Assembly: GCA_947496215.1 (NCBI GenBank)
Contig: CANMCF010000019.1
Span: 1 to 64,000 of the forward strand
From: an uncultured Bizionia sp.
GTDB lineage: Bacteria > Bacteroidota > Bacteroidia > Flavobacteriales > Flavobacteriaceae
Length of the DNA stretch: 64,000 nucleotides
Direction of reading: 5' to 3'
A program made the position numbers and the translations under genes. Position 1 is the stretch's first letter; each line of letters starts with the position of its first letter. The notes below the pieces were generated by a model. The model was not told the DNA's origin. It ran no database searches and saw nothing but the letters and a program-made list of their open reading frames with translations. Below, piece after piece: positions 26,372-35,809 of the stretch.

Positions 26372-26731
26372 CTTCTGAGTGGTTGTTTCACTATTTTTGG
26401 TATTTAACTTTACCAAATAGAGCCCTTTGCTCAAATCGGAAAGGTCGACGGCTAGTTGATTTGTAACAATGGTGATCTTTATGTTTTTGACCAGACTGCC
26501 TAGTACATTGTAAACTTTTATGGATTTTAAATTTTTCGTATCCTCACCTAATATCTTAATGTAACCTTTAGATGGATTGGGAGATATTTTGAAATCACCG
26601 GAATCATTTGCCTCTGGGGTATTGAATGTCTCGTTTTTAGAGGTAACAATAAAGTCTTTGGTTGAAGGCGTAGTTTGCGAATACACGCTTAACCCCATCA
26701 AAAAGACTATAAGACAAGTAATTTTTTTCAT
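26357..26731 (-). CDS. Small secreted protein with T9SS type A sorting domain
   Basis: 124 residues: a signal peptide ([16 protein letters not shown]), about 25 low-complexity residues, then a full type IX secretion sorting domain from [14 protein letters not shown] through [25 protein letters not shown] and the terminal TQKLIIE. Such domains normally sit at the end of large cargo proteins; here there is almost no cargo. It converges on pyrD and overlaps it by 15 bases. It may be a remnant of a larger gene or a genuine mini-protein. Confidence 0.8.
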   Translation of the reverse strand: MKKITCLIVFLMGLSVYSQTTPSTKDFIVTSKNETFNTPEANDSGDFKISPNPSKGYIKILGEDTKNLKSIKVYNVLGSLVKNIKITIVTNQLAVDLSDLSKGLYLVKLNTKNSETTTQKLIIE

Positions 26732-26834
26732 ATCGATAAATATTGGGAAGTTTAAAATTAATCTTTTGTTTTAAAAAAGACTAATAATAACTTGTTAATT
26801 TTTGCGAATAATCTATTTTTATTGAAAGTTTCAT

Positions 26835-27452
26835 ATGAATTACGATCTGATAATATCATTCGTCTTGGCTACTTCAGCGTTGGCGATATCCCCAGGCCCG
26901 GACAATATCTATGTATTGATGCAAAGCATAACCAACGGAAAGTCGTTTGGCATAGCTACTGTTTGTGGGTTGATTTCCGGGTGCTTGGTACATACCACTT
27001 TGGTCGCATTTGGTGTTTCTGCCATAATAAAGGCAAATGACACCTTATTCTTCGCCATAAAGTTGATGGGAGCATTGTACCTTTTGTATTTGGCATACAA
27101 AGTGTTTAAAAGCGATTCCAAAGTGGCACTTTCCAGTGAGAACGTACCAAAGAAAAGCTTATGGCAATTGTTCAAGCAAGGATTTATAATGAATGTCTTG
27201 AACCCCAAGGTCTCCATTTTCTTTTTGGCCTTCTTTCCAGGTTTTCTGTTCAGTGATACGTTGAGTACGGTGACGCAGTTCTATGTTTTGGGATTGTTGT
27301 TCATGACGACATCATTCATCATATTTTCCACGATAGCAATATTGGCCGGATTTATTTCAGATTACTTAAAACAAAATAGTAAAGTCGGTGTCGTTTTAAA
27401 ATGGTTGCAGATCGTTGTTTTCGTTAGCATAGCCATTTTGATTTTGATCTAA
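26835..27452 (+). CDS. LysE/RhtB-family amino acid exporter
   Basis: 205 residues with six hydrophobic segments and the family hallmark SPGPDNIYVL near the N-terminus, followed by GLISGCLVHTTLVAFG and the NVLNPKVSIFFLAFFPGF region. Members export amino acids or their derivatives across the inner membrane; the specific substrate cannot be told. It is monocistronic, with a hairpin at 27458. Confidence 0.92.
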   Translation: MNYDLIISFVLATSALAISPGPDNIYVLMQSITNGKSFGIATVCGLISGCLVHTTLVAFGVSAIIKANDTLFFAIKLMGALYLLYLAYKVFKSDSKVALSSENVPKKSLWQLFKQGFIMNVLNPKVSIFFLAFFPGFLFSDTLSTVTQFYVLGLLFMTTSFIIFSTIAILAGFISDYLKQNSKVGVVLKWLQIVVFVSIAILILI

Positions 27453-27457
27453 ATGCA

Positions 27458-27496
27458 TAAAAACGATAACCAGTTTTAATGGGTGGTTTCGTTTTT
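27458..27496 (+). terminator. Terminator of the LysE-family gene
   Basis: Inverted repeat AAAAACGATAACCA with TGGTTTCGTTTTT (one bulge), six bases past the stop, ending in a T run. Confidence 0.75.
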
Positions 27497-27536
27497 CATA
27501 AGAATAATTGCTCATAATCTGTAATGAATAATAGTT

Positions 27537-27564
27537 TTGTAACTACTAATCTTTTTTATCTTTG
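27537..27564 (+). promoter_or_regulatory. Bacteroidetes-type promoter of HMG-CoA lyase gene
   Basis: TTG at 27537-27539, a 17-base spacer and TATCTTTG at 27557-27564, eight bases before the ATG at 27573. The transcript would have an extremely short leader. Confidence 0.75.
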
Positions 27565-27572
27565 ATCTCCAA

Positions 27573-28439
27573 ATGAAGAATGCTAAAGTAAAAGTTATCG
27601 AATGCCCGCGTGATGCCATGCAAGGAATAAAGCAATTTATACCTACAGCACAGAAAGTACAATACATCCAATCTATCTTACGGGTAGGTTTCGATACCAT
27701 TGACTTTGGAAGCTTCGTATCCCCAAAGGCAATTCCGCAAATGGTGGATACGGCTGAAGTTCTGGCGCAACTGGATTTAAGCAAAACTACAAGTAAATTG
27801 TTGGCCATCGTTGCCAATACTCGTGGAGCGGAGGCAGCTGCAAAACACCCGGAAATAGATTATATGGGATATCCATTCTCCATTTCGGAAAACTTTCAGA
27901 TGCGTAATACTCACAAAACGATAGCACAATCTGTTGTGACTTTGGAACAAATTCTCAATATCGCAGATCAATCCAACAAAGAAGTCGTCGTTTACATATC
28001 GATGGGGTTTGGTAATCCTTATGGAGACCCTTGGAATGTGGAGATAGTAGGAGAGTGGACAGAACGTCTAAGCAAGATGGGGGTTAAGATCTTATCGCTT
28101 AGCGATACGATAGGAAGTTCCAATCCTGAAAACATAGAATACCTTTTTTCCAATCTGATTCCACAATATGAAAGCATAGAATTTGGAGCACATCTGCATA
28201 CCACCCCTTCTACATGGTATGAAAAGGTAAATGCAGCATACAAAGCTGGTTGTCGTCGTTTCGATGGTGCGATACAAGGTTTTGGAGGGTGTCCTATGGC
28301 AAAAGATGAACTTACGGGCAATATGCCCACAGAGAAAGTATTGTCTTACCTAACTACCAAAAAAGCCAGCGATTTGAATGCTATGGCTTTTGAAAGCGCC
28401 TATAATGAAGCAACCAAGATTTTTGGAGCTTATCACTAA
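27573..28439 (+). CDS. Hydroxymethylglutaryl-CoA lyase
   Basis: 288 residues, HMGL-like TIM barrel. ECPRDAMQG at the N-terminus gives the catalytic Arg-Asp pair, GAHLHTTPSTW gives the metal-binding HxH, and GFGGCPMAKDELTGN carries the family's active-site cysteine loop. It cleaves HMG-CoA to acetoacetate and acetyl-CoA in leucine degradation. It is monocistronic with a close upstream promoter. Confidence 0.92.
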   Translation: MKNAKVKVIECPRDAMQGIKQFIPTAQKVQYIQSILRVGFDTIDFGSFVSPKAIPQMVDTAEVLAQLDLSKTTSKLLAIVANTRGAEAAAKHPEIDYMGYPFSISENFQMRNTHKTIAQSVVTLEQILNIADQSNKEVVVYISMGFGNPYGDPWNVEIVGEWTERLSKMGVKILSLSDTIGSSNPENIEYLFSNLIPQYESIEFGAHLHTTPSTWYEKVNAAYKAGCRRFDGAIQGFGGCPMAKDELTGNMPTEKVLSYLTTKKASDLNAMAFESAYNEATKIFGAYH

Positions 28440-28520
28440 GATTTTTTCAAATTAAATCTGCTGTGTTTCAGTAAATTAAAAACAGTTCTCGTTTTTAATT
28501 TAAAATAATTCTAAATAAAC

Positions 28521-28551
28521 TTGCGTAAACTCTTTTTCGTTTTTATTTTTG
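28521..28551 (+). promoter_or_regulatory. Bacteroidetes-type promoter of porin gene
   Basis: TTG at 28521-28523 and TATTTTTG at 28544-28551 with a 20-base spacer. It predicts a leader of about 75 bases before the porin ATG at 28632. Confidence 0.65.
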
Positions 28552-28631
28552 TCCTCGAAAATTATAATTTATTTATAATTAGTCTAAATAAGAATAGAAT
28601 TCGCTGAAAAGGCATTCATAAAAATTCAAAA

Positions 28632-29792
28632 ATGAAAAAAGCAACAACATTTTTAACCCTATTAATTAGTGCATTTGCTTTAGCACAAACCGTACCAGAT
28701 TCATTATCTACCAACCCACAAACACAGCAAAATGCAGCACAACGTATTTTGTCTGGGAATATCAATACGGGGGTTACCGTTGGAGGTTATGGTGAGATCA
28801 CTTACAATCAACCAGAAAGTAAGAATGGTGAATTGGACGTACAACGTTTGGTTATATTATTTGGTTACAAGTTCACAGACAAGGTTCAATTTGTAACGGA
28901 AATAGAATTTGAACACGTGGAGGAAGTATTCGTAGAACAAGCATTCGTGCAATACTCCCTAAACGACAATATGAACCTTCGAGGTGGCTTGATGTTGGTG
29001 CCAATGGGGATTACCAATGAGTATCATGAGCCGACAACTTTTAATGGAGTGGAAAGGCCAAGCATAGATGGTAGTATCGTGCCAACGACTTGGAGAGAGA
29101 TTGGAGCTGGAGTCGCAGGACGTTTCAATGAAGCTTCCTTACGTTACCAAGCCTACATTTTCAATGGTTTTCAGTCACTTAATGGAACTAAGACGTTAGG
29201 AGGTAAAAATGGTTTGAGAAACGGGAGACAAAAGGGAATCAAGTCCACTATAGATTCTCCTAACTTATCTGCCAAACTGGATTACTATGGTTTGCCAGGA
29301 TTGCGTTTGGGGCTGTCAGGATACTTTGGACGTACGCAAGCAGAAGACGAGGTTGAGAAAATAGACGGAACAAGTGTAGGCATCTCAATGGTAGGTTTCG
29401 ATGCACGTTATGCCTTCAAACGCTTTACAGCTCGTGGACAGTTCATTCATGCAAGCATTAGTGATACAGAGGATTACAATACATTGAACGATGCAGATTT
29501 AGGTAGTGCATTGCAAGGATGGTATTTGGAAGGTGCATATAACTTGTTGCCACAAGCAAAGCAACAACAATTGTTTGCATTCGCTAGATATTCAGATTAC
29601 GACACGCACGCTTCCGTAGCTGGAGGGTTGGTGAAGAATGATAGTTATGATAGAGACGAATGGACTTTTGGATTAAGTTACAAAATGGCGCCAGGAGCAG
29701 TGTTAAAGGCAGATTATCAAATTAAAGGAAATGCGATAGAAGACTCAAATGCCCAAAACCAATTGAATGTTGGATTAGGTGTTTGGTTCTAA
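28632..29792 (+). CDS. Outer-membrane porin (phosphate-selective porin O/P-like)
   Basis: 386 residues with a signal peptide (TTFLTLLISAFALAQ) and a beta-barrel of alternating residues ending in aromatic phenylalanine (NVGLGVWF), the OmpA/BAM C-terminal signature. The opening VGGYGEITYNQPE and the YKFTDKVQFVTEIEFEHVEE segment are typical of the Bacteroidetes members of the OprO/OprP family. Ion selectivity is not readable. A strong hairpin follows at 29820. Confidence 0.88.
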   Translation: MKKATTFLTLLISAFALAQTVPDSLSTNPQTQQNAAQRILSGNINTGVTVGGYGEITYNQPESKNGELDVQRLVILFGYKFTDKVQFVTEIEFEHVEEVFVEQAFVQYSLNDNMNLRGGLMLVPMGITNEYHEPTTFNGVERPSIDGSIVPTTWREIGAGVAGRFNEASLRYQAYIFNGFQSLNGTKTLGGKNGLRNGRQKGIKSTIDSPNLSAKLDYYGLPGLRLGLSGYFGRTQAEDEVEKIDGTSVGISMVGFDARYAFKRFTARGQFIHASISDTEDYNTLNDADLGSALQGWYLEGAYNLLPQAKQQQLFAFARYSDYDTHASVAGGLVKNDSYDRDEWTFGLSYKMAPGAVLKADYQIKGNAIEDSNAQNQLNVGLGVWF

Positions 29793-29819
29793 AACATAAG
29801 ATTCTTTTTAAGTGTCCAC

Positions 29820-29857
29820 ATAGCTAATGTTAAAGATTATTTTTTAACATTGGCTAT
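29820..29857 (+). terminator. Terminator of the porin gene
   Basis: A 15-bp stem with one wobble (ATAGCTAATGTTAAA with TTTAACATTGGCTAT) and an 8-base loop, 28 bases past the stop. Confidence 0.75.
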
Positions 29858-29869
29858 TTGGTATTTTAA

Positions 29870-29903
29870 TTGCAATCAAGAATAAATAATTTCAATACTT
29901 TTG
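29870..29903 (+). promoter_or_regulatory. Promoter of FMN-binding protein operon
   Basis: TTG at 29870-29872 and TACTTTTG at 29896-29903, with a 23-base gap. The box ends only four bases before ATG 29908, so the transcript is expected to be leaderless or nearly so. Confidence 0.6.
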
Positions 29904-29907
29904 CAAA

Positions 29908-30435
29908 ATGAATTTCAAGCATATATCAATTCTAGTTTTGACACTTAGTCTATTTGCTTTTGGGTTACCTAAAAAGCTTCAAAAGAAAGTAGATAAAGAA
30001 ATAAAATCTGTTTATCAGATTGAAGCATTCTCATTTAATGCAATTGCGGTTTCTTCAGAAATAGCTTCAACGTTGCCATCGAAGTTTGGAAAGGACAATC
30101 TTTTCGAAATAAAATCCAACGACACGTTTTTAGGGTATGCGTATGTTGGCAAAGCTCCTAGTAAAACAGATGAGTTTGATTATTTGGTATTGTTGGATAA
30201 AGATCTAATTGTAAAAAAAACAAAGGTATTGGTATACCGTGAGGATTACGGAGGAGAGATAGGCAGCAAGCGATGGTTAAAGCAATTCATTGGAAAAACA
30301 CAAGGAGACGACTTGCGTTATGGAGACAATGTAGTTGCCATTTCTGGGGCTACCATTTCTGTGAGGTCCATGACCAGCGCAATGAACGATTTGTTGCAAT
30401 CCTTGAAGATTTTACATTCTAAAGCTGTCATATAA
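29908..30435 (+). CDS. Exported FMN-binding domain protein
   Basis: 175 residues with a signal peptide (HISILVLTLSLFAFG). The C-terminal domain carries the covalent flavin-attachment motif SGATISVRSMT, in which the threonine of SGAT would be flavinylated by ApbE, as in RnfG and NqrC. The protein is therefore a periplasmic one-electron carrier, not an enzyme in itself. It shares one base with the next gene (TAATG) and is very likely an electron-transfer partner of that membrane protein. Confidence 0.88.
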   Translation: MNFKHISILVLTLSLFAFGLPKKLQKKVDKEIKSVYQIEAFSFNAIAVSSEIASTLPSKFGKDNLFEIKSNDTFLGYAYVGKAPSKTDEFDYLVLLDKDLIVKKTKVLVYREDYGGEIGSKRWLKQFIGKTQGDDLRYGDNVVAISGATISVRSMTSAMNDLLQSLKILHSKAVI

Positions 30436-30932
30436 TGCAATTAAATGGCTTAATTCATACTTTCCCAAAAGAGATAAAATTATTGCTTTCAGCTTTCGTC
30501 ATAGTACTGAGTGTTGGTTTTTTTTCAGGCTTGTTGTTTGTAAACGAAACTTCTTCTGCCAATCCAAACGGAATAGAAGAACAGTATCTAGGTAACGAAA
30601 ATGATGAAGAAGCCAAAGTGATGAAATTCAAAAAAAGCGATAAGGAAATGTTGTCCATCGTACATGGCCACATTCTATCGATGGCGTTGATTTTCTTTTT
30701 GTTGGGCTTGATCCTAAGTACCACCAAGTTAAATTTCAAGTTGAAAGTATTCCTGATGGTAGAACCTTTCATCTCTGTGATCTTGACCTTTGGAGGGATG
30801 TATTTGCTATGGAAAGGACTTACTTTCATGAAATATGTGGTTATGTTATCGGGGATTTTAATGACACTTTCCTACACACTCTCTGTATTAATTATTCTAA
30901 AGCAGTTGTATTTCAAAAAACGTTTGGTTTAA
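30435..30932 (+). CDS. Inner-membrane protein, partner of FMN-binding protein
   Basis: 165 residues with four hydrophobic helices (LLLSAFVIVLSVGFFSGLLF, ILSMALIFFLLGLIL, VFLMVEPFISVILTFGGMYL, VVMLSGILMTLSYTLSVLI). A conserved-looking HGHILSMAL histidine pair precedes helix 2 and could bind haem or another cofactor. I recognise no named family. The one-base overlap with the FMN-binding gene indicates a joint function, perhaps in membrane electron transfer. Confidence 0.7.
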   Translation: MQLNGLIHTFPKEIKLLLSAFVIVLSVGFFSGLLFVNETSSANPNGIEEQYLGNENDEEAKVMKFKKSDKEMLSIVHGHILSMALIFFLLGLILSTTKLNFKLKVFLMVEPFISVILTFGGMYLLWKGLTFMKYVVMLSGILMTLSYTLSVLIILKQLYFKKRLV

Positions 30933-30969
30933 TTTAATTACTTTTATACTTCATCCATTGCGGTATTTT

Positions 30970-31668
30970 ATGAAGTATATCTTGTTCGTTTTTACATTTT
31001 TATATTGTAGCATAACCTACGGTAAGGAATGGAAGAACCTAAGGATTTATCAGAAAACAACCAAATTGGAAAATTTGGGGGCTGCCGATTGGTTGAAATC
31101 CGATAGAAAGCACAATACTAAAACTTGGCAAAGGGCCAATGCTTACAATCTTAAGCATAATTTGTCTGAAGAATACAAGAGCATATCACAACGTAGGGAC
31201 TTCTACAATTGGATCCATTCCGAATTACAAAATAAGGGACATGAAGTACTTTGGCCAAAAATGGCACATTTGATCTCCTCCAAGTTGCATTTGGTAGAAG
31301 TTTTTCCTTATAACATGTTCACCAAGAAAAAAATAAAGATCTATTCCAATGAAGGAAGCGTGGTCGTTTTTGAAAAAGCATTTCCATTGCTTAATGGCAT
31401 AATGAATGCTGAAATGTCATTAAAGGGGAAAGAGGCATTGGAATGGGACCAAGACATATTGTACAAGGAACAGTATCTTTGGTTGGAGAAAATTTATGCA
31501 TCTGTAGATGTAAAGACCATAAAAACCATAGGACGCATAGCGAAAGGGCGTTTTCTGTATGGGTTTGTGGTACCGAAGGCCATAAGGTTCAATGGAGACA
31601 TTGCCATGGCAAAAATGCGCTATGATTATGCTGTCCATACGCTCAGAGAATACTGTAAGCAAAATTAA
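30970..31668 (+). CDS. Secreted conserved hypothetical protein
   Basis: The start is set at ATG 30970, giving a signal peptide (KYILFVFTFLYCSITYG) and a 232-residue product. The upstream in-frame ATG at 30958 adds only four residues. The mature protein opens WKNLRIYQKTTKLENLGAADW and contains SISQRRDFYNWI, AHLISSKLHLVE and FVVPKAIRFNG. I recall Bacteroidota proteins with this pattern sometimes labelled insecticidal toxin complex protein, a name without support that I know of. It may be the third gene of the FMN-binding operon (37-base gap). Confidence 0.65.
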   Translation: MKYILFVFTFLYCSITYGKEWKNLRIYQKTTKLENLGAADWLKSDRKHNTKTWQRANAYNLKHNLSEEYKSISQRRDFYNWIHSELQNKGHEVLWPKMAHLISSKLHLVEVFPYNMFTKKKIKIYSNEGSVVVFEKAFPLLNGIMNAEMSLKGKEALEWDQDILYKEQYLWLEKIYASVDVKTIKTIGRIAKGRFLYGFVVPKAIRFNGDIAMAKMRYDYAVHTLREYCKQN

Positions 31669-31746
31669 TGCCTCATTGTTGTATTAGTTTCATTGGATTT
31701 TTCAAATGTTATCATAGAAACAAGATTATGTCATATTCTTTACTTA

Positions 31747-31780
31747 TTGCCCATTAAATAAGAATAAAGATGTATATTTG
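31747..31780 (+). promoter_or_regulatory. Bacteroidetes-type promoter of guaB
   Basis: TTG at 31747-31749 and TATATTTG at 31773-31780 (23-base gap). Upstream ATG and ATT codons fall inside the box, supporting ATG 31803 as the guaB start. Confidence 0.65.
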
Positions 31781-31802
31781 CTTGCAATTAATTCCAATTG
31801 CA

Positions 31803-33272
31803 ATGACAGCACACGAAAATAAAATTGTAGGAGAAGGTTTAACCTACGATGACGTCCTTTTAGTTCCAGCTTTCTCGGAAGTACTACCTCGAGAAGTTAA
31901 CATTCAAACAAAATTCACGCGTAACATCACAATCAACGTACCAATCGTATCTGCAGCTATGGATACCGTAACGGAGAGTGCAATGGCTATTGCCATGGCA
32001 AGAGAAGGAGGGATTGGAGTTTTACATAAGAATATGACTATTGAGCAACAAGCTCAAAAAGTGCGTAAGGTGAAACGTGCAGAAAGCGGTATGATCATAG
32101 ATCCTGTTACCTTACATATGGAGGCAAAGGTCAAGGATGCCAAACAACAAATGAAGGAGCATAGCATTGGAGGTATTCCTATTGTCGATGAGAATGGAAA
32201 ATTGAAAGGGATCGTCACAAATAGGGATTTGCGCTTCGAACATGAAAATGAGCGTCCTATCGTGGAGGTAATGACCAGTGAAAACTTGGTTACAGCCCCA
32301 GTAGGAACGTCTTTAAAGGATGCCGAGAAAATTCTTCAACAGAATAAGATTGAAAAGCTATTGATCGTAGAAGGAGATAAATTGGCTGGGCTGATCACAT
32401 TCAGGGACATTACCAAGGTAACACAAAAACCAATTGCCAATAAGGATACTTACGGGCGATTAAGAGTGGCAGCAGCAATAGGAGTGACGGGAGATGCAGT
32501 GGAAAGGGCTGAGGCATTGGTTAATGCAGGAGTAGATGCAATCATAATAGATACGGCACATGGCCATACGAAAGGAGTGGTTATGGTGTTGAAAGACATA
32601 AAGAAGAAATTTCCAACATTGGAAGTTGTTGTAGGAAACATAGCAACGGCTGAAGCTGCAAAATACTTGGTGGAAGCAGGGGCAGATGCCGTAAAGGTTG
32701 GTATTGGACCAGGTTCCATTTGTACAACGCGTGTAGTTGCTGGTGTTGGTTTTCCACAGTTTTCTGCAGTATTGGAAGTAGCCGCTGCAATCAAGGGAAG
32801 TGGTGTGCCGGTTATTGCAGATGGAGGAATCCGCTATACGGGAGATATCCCAAAGGCAATTGCAGCTGGAGCCGATTGTGTGATGTTAGGCTCTCTTTTG
32901 GCAGGAACCAAGGAGTCGCCAGGTGAAACCATTATATATGAGGGAAGGAAGTTTAAGTCATACCGTGGAATGGGATCTGTGGAGGCAATGAAAAAAGGAA
33001 GCAAGGATCGTTATTTTCAAGATGTGGAAGATGACATCAAGAAACTGGTACCAGAAGGTATCGTTGGTCGTGTACCATATAAAGGAGAGTTATACGAAAG
33101 CATTCATCAATTCATAGGAGGTTTACGTGCAGGAATGGGATATTGTGGAGCCAAAGATGTCGAGACCCTAAAAGAAACTGGACGCTTTGTAAAGATTACC
33201 GCATCGGGAATCAATGAGAGTCATCCACATGATGTAACCATAACAAAAGAAGCTCCAAACTATTCCAGATAG
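31803..33272 (+). CDS. guaB: Inosine-5'-monophosphate dehydrogenase
   Basis: 489 residues. It makes XMP from IMP with NAD, the committed step of GMP synthesis. The TIM barrel begins [18 protein letters not shown]. Two CBS domains ([20 protein letters not shown] and [20 protein letters not shown]) are inserted at about 95-210. The catalytic cysteine is C307 in GPGSICTTR, followed by [20 protein letters not shown] and the flap [10 protein letters not shown]. Full length, monocistronic, with a terminator at 33311. Confidence 0.97.
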   Translation: MTAHENKIVGEGLTYDDVLLVPAFSEVLPREVNIQTKFTRNITINVPIVSAAMDTVTESAMAIAMAREGGIGVLHKNMTIEQQAQKVRKVKRAESGMIIDPVTLHMEAKVKDAKQQMKEHSIGGIPIVDENGKLKGIVTNRDLRFEHENERPIVEVMTSENLVTAPVGTSLKDAEKILQQNKIEKLLIVEGDKLAGLITFRDITKVTQKPIANKDTYGRLRVAAAIGVTGDAVERAEALVNAGVDAIIIDTAHGHTKGVVMVLKDIKKKFPTLEVVVGNIATAEAAKYLVEAGADAVKVGIGPGSICTTRVVAGVGFPQFSAVLEVAAAIKGSGVPVIADGGIRYTGDIPKAIAAGADCVMLGSLLAGTKESPGETIIYEGRKFKSYRGMGSVEAMKKGSKDRYFQDVEDDIKKLVPEGIVGRVPYKGELYESIHQFIGGLRAGMGYCGAKDVETLKETGRFVKITASGINESHPHDVTITKEAPNYSR

Positions 33273-33310
33273 TAGGTGAAAGAATAAAAGTATTCTATTA
33301 GATATTGAAA

Positions 33311-33331
33311 AGCAGCACTATTAGTGCTGCT
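33311..33331 (+). terminator. Terminator of guaB
   Basis: Stem AGCAGCAC with GTGCTGCT and a 5-base loop, followed by TTTTTTA. It may also serve the convergent subtilase gene. Confidence 0.88.
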
Positions 33332-33378
33332 TTTTTATTTAATCGCATATTGTTTTTTCAATGTGGATACTTCACATT

Positions 33379-35001
33379 TTATTTTTTCAATAAAATGGTG
33401 TGATTTGGTCGGTTTCTATTTTTCAACTTGTATCTTAAGATATAGGAACCTTGACTCAAGTTCGAAACATCAATGGAATTCACATCTTCAAATGATGATT
33501 TTATCAGTTTCCCAGACATCGTATACATCCATACGGACTCTACGCTCGTATTGGACTTTGTATCGAAGTTTATAATGTCTTTTGCAGGGTTGGGGTAGAT
33601 AATGAGCTCGTCACTATAATAGCTTTCAACTTCGTCTATGGACAGAGATTGATCATTGATGAGCGCCTCCAAACTATTGAAGAGGTTAAGTCTACCTTCG
33701 GTTACCGTAATGTTTTCCAGACTTGGATTTGGATCTACATTGTCAAGAATGTAACCTCTCACCTTTGTGGCTGCAAGCTCTGGATCACTAATCGCCAACT
33801 CAGCAAATGCCATGCTAGGAGCCGAATACAACAATGCTATGGCTCCTGCCACATGTGGTGTAGCTCCCGAAGTACCTCCAAAACCACCATAACCACTATT
33901 GTATGCAATGGTATATGCACCTTGCCCATGAGCGCCAAGATCTATTGTCGTGCTGCCATAGCCAGCTTGGGTCACCTTTACATCGTTTTGATTCATATTG
34001 GTTACCGAAATCATAAAATCACTTGGGCATGCAGTAGGAAGGTCTCCAACAGCATCTACGTCTTCATTGCCATTAATCGTGGCACCAGCATTCAAAATGC
34101 CGTTTTCTCCCAATGTATCATAAAAGGCACACCATAAGGGAGCATCTGCGGGTTGCCCATAATCCACTCCCCAAGAAGCATTGGTAGCTACTACGAAAGC
34201 GCCTTTGCTACCATTGGTTTGATTGTATAAAACCCTATTGTCCATAGCATAGGAATAAGCCCTTATCACTTCCTCTTCCACACCAGAACCCCCTTCTATG
34301 ATCATGACTTTCACATTCCAATTTACACCGGCTACACCTATGCTGTTGTTTCCTTTGGCCCCTATTATTCCAGATACGGGAGTACCATGCCATCCAGAAG
34401 AGATATTGTCATTGTTGCTGGATGTATTCCAACCTTTTACATCATCTATGTATCCATTGCCATCATCGTCGATGCCATTGTTGGCTATCTCTTGTGTATT
34501 GGTCCATACATTGCCGACTATGTCTGGGTGATCCAATTGAAGTCCGTCATCTATGACGGCTACTACGATTTCATGGCCATTGGCCGTAGTACCACCAGTG
34601 GTTATGTCCCAAGCTTCATCTGCATCGATGTCTTTGTCATTGGATTGGTAGTATTGCCATTGCTGGCTATATCCACTGTCATTTGGAGTTGTTACACGTT
34701 TCTTCAAGATGTGGTTGACTTGGACGTTGATTACATTGTTGTTTGAATGAATCTGATCTAGGACGTCCTTCATGCTCATTGTTGCAGCATCAAAATTAAA
34801 CTTCCAGATATTCATGGATTTTGATACTATGACAGGCTTGGAAATTGTAAGGTTTGCCTTGTTGGAATCTTCAATGAGGGATTTTGTTGAATAATTTTCA
34901 CTAAGCTGTACTAAAAACTCACCAGGAACATATTTTGCATCTTGAGCTTTTGAGGTAGTGGCTAATAATGAAAATATTAATAAAAATGTAATTTTTTTCA
35001 T
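33379..35001 (-). CDS. T9SS-secreted S8 (subtilisin) serine protease
   Basis: 540 residues: signal peptide (ITFLLIFSLLATTSKAQ), an inhibitor-type propeptide (about 22-105), then the subtilase domain with D151 in VAVIDDG, H205 in WHGTPVSG and S378 in GTSGATPHVAG. The insertion GIDDDGNGYIDDVKGW is a calcium-type loop frequent in Bacteroidetes members. The last ~75 residues are a type A sorting domain (IIYPNPAKDIINF, LSQGSYILRY, terminal LLKK), so it is exported by the type IX system and probably attached to the surface. Confidence 0.94.
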   Translation of the reverse strand: MKKITFLLIFSLLATTSKAQDAKYVPGEFLVQLSENYSTKSLIEDSNKANLTISKPVIVSKSMNIWKFNFDAATMSMKDVLDQIHSNNNVINVQVNHILKKRVTTPNDSGYSQQWQYYQSNDKDIDADEAWDITTGGTTANGHEIVVAVIDDGLQLDHPDIVGNVWTNTQEIANNGIDDDGNGYIDDVKGWNTSSNNDNISSGWHGTPVSGIIGAKGNNSIGVAGVNWNVKVMIIEGGSGVEEEVIRAYSYAMDNRVLYNQTNGSKGAFVVATNASWGVDYGQPADAPLWCAFYDTLGENGILNAGATINGNEDVDAVGDLPTACPSDFMISVTNMNQNDVKVTQAGYGSTTIDLGAHGQGAYTIAYNSGYGGFGGTSGATPHVAGAIALLYSAPSMAFAELAISDPELAATKVRGYILDNVDPNPSLENITVTEGRLNLFNSLEALINDQSLSIDEVESYYSDELIIYPNPAKDIINFDTKSNTSVESVWMYTMSGKLIKSSFEDVNSIDVSNLSQGSYILRYKLKNRNRPNHTILLKK

Positions 35002-35264
35002 AATACGAGGGTTTTTGTGTTAATACTTTGGATTGAATGGTGTTGTTTGTTTAAATAACATATTGATAATTAAAAACCCTACTTTTGAAGCTTGATAAAG
35101 AATTTAGCCTGAAGAAAGGAATAATCACAAGGAGTTGAATGGCCAAAAAAATATGACAAAAATACTGATGATAGCTAATGAAGCCTGAATAGTCTCTTGG
35201 AAAAAAAGAATTTGTTATGATTAAAAATAAACAGCTTGAAAAGCAAAAGCTTTTCAAAAGAGAC

Positions 35265-35807
35265 TTAAAGTTCATTCAAGATTTTTTGTAAATCCACTTT
35301 GTTAAAAACCCAACGTTTCACAGGTTGTTCAAAATTTAAATAACCAGGAATGCAAATGTGTTCCTTTACAAAGGTAAAACCTACTTTTTTCAATGTTTTA
35401 TTGGGAGCTGGATTCAAGGCGTAGGGCTCACAAAAGAGTTGTTGCAATTTCAAATCCTTGAAAAAATGAGGAATCGACAATTTTACGAATTCAGCGCCCA
35501 ATCCTTTTTTTCTAGCATCGTTTTGCCATAGATGTAGGTGCATGAAGGCTTGTTTGCCATATTCTATTTGATTTACATTGCAATGTCCAACAGGTATGTC
35601 GTCCAACAACCAAATCAAGGCGTAGGATCTCTTATGTTCTAGAGCAATGCCGATCTGGCTACCCAACATGGATGTCAATTCAGGTTTGGAAGGAAGTTTG
35701 CTAAGATCCACACCCATCCCTATCATATGCTCGTCACTTGAATTTAGCCAATAGTTGGCCAAGGACTCCAAATCTTCAATTTGTATGGGTCTAATGGAAA
35801 ACGTCAT
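35265..35807 (-). CDS. GNAT-family N-acetyltransferase
   Basis: 180 residues. The GNAT core is seen in FSIRPIQIEDLESLANYWL, YALIWLLDDIPVGHCN, MHLHLWQNDARKKGLGAEFV (acetyl-CoA loop near Q/R-x-x-G-x-G/A as KKGLGA) and NKTLKKVGFTFVKE. Substrate unknown. Three bases separate its start from the stop of the 78-residue gene upstream, so it belongs to a three-gene cluster with that gene and the SRPBCC protein. Confidence 0.82.
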   Translation of the reverse strand: MTFSIRPIQIEDLESLANYWLNSSDEHMIGMGVDLSKLPSKPELTSMLGSQIGIALEHKRSYALIWLLDDIPVGHCNVNQIEYGKQAFMHLHLWQNDARKKGLGAEFVKLSIPHFFKDLKLQQLFCEPYALNPAPNKTLKKVGFTFVKEHICIPGYLNFEQPVKRWVFNKVDLQKILNEL

Positions 35808-35809
35808 GC

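Noticed and set aside
35051..35275. Minus-strand frame of 74 residues behind the acetyltransferase, hydrophobic
   Set aside because: Overlaps the acetyltransferase end by 11 bases, no recognisable motif, composition fits AT-rich chance translation; not supported.
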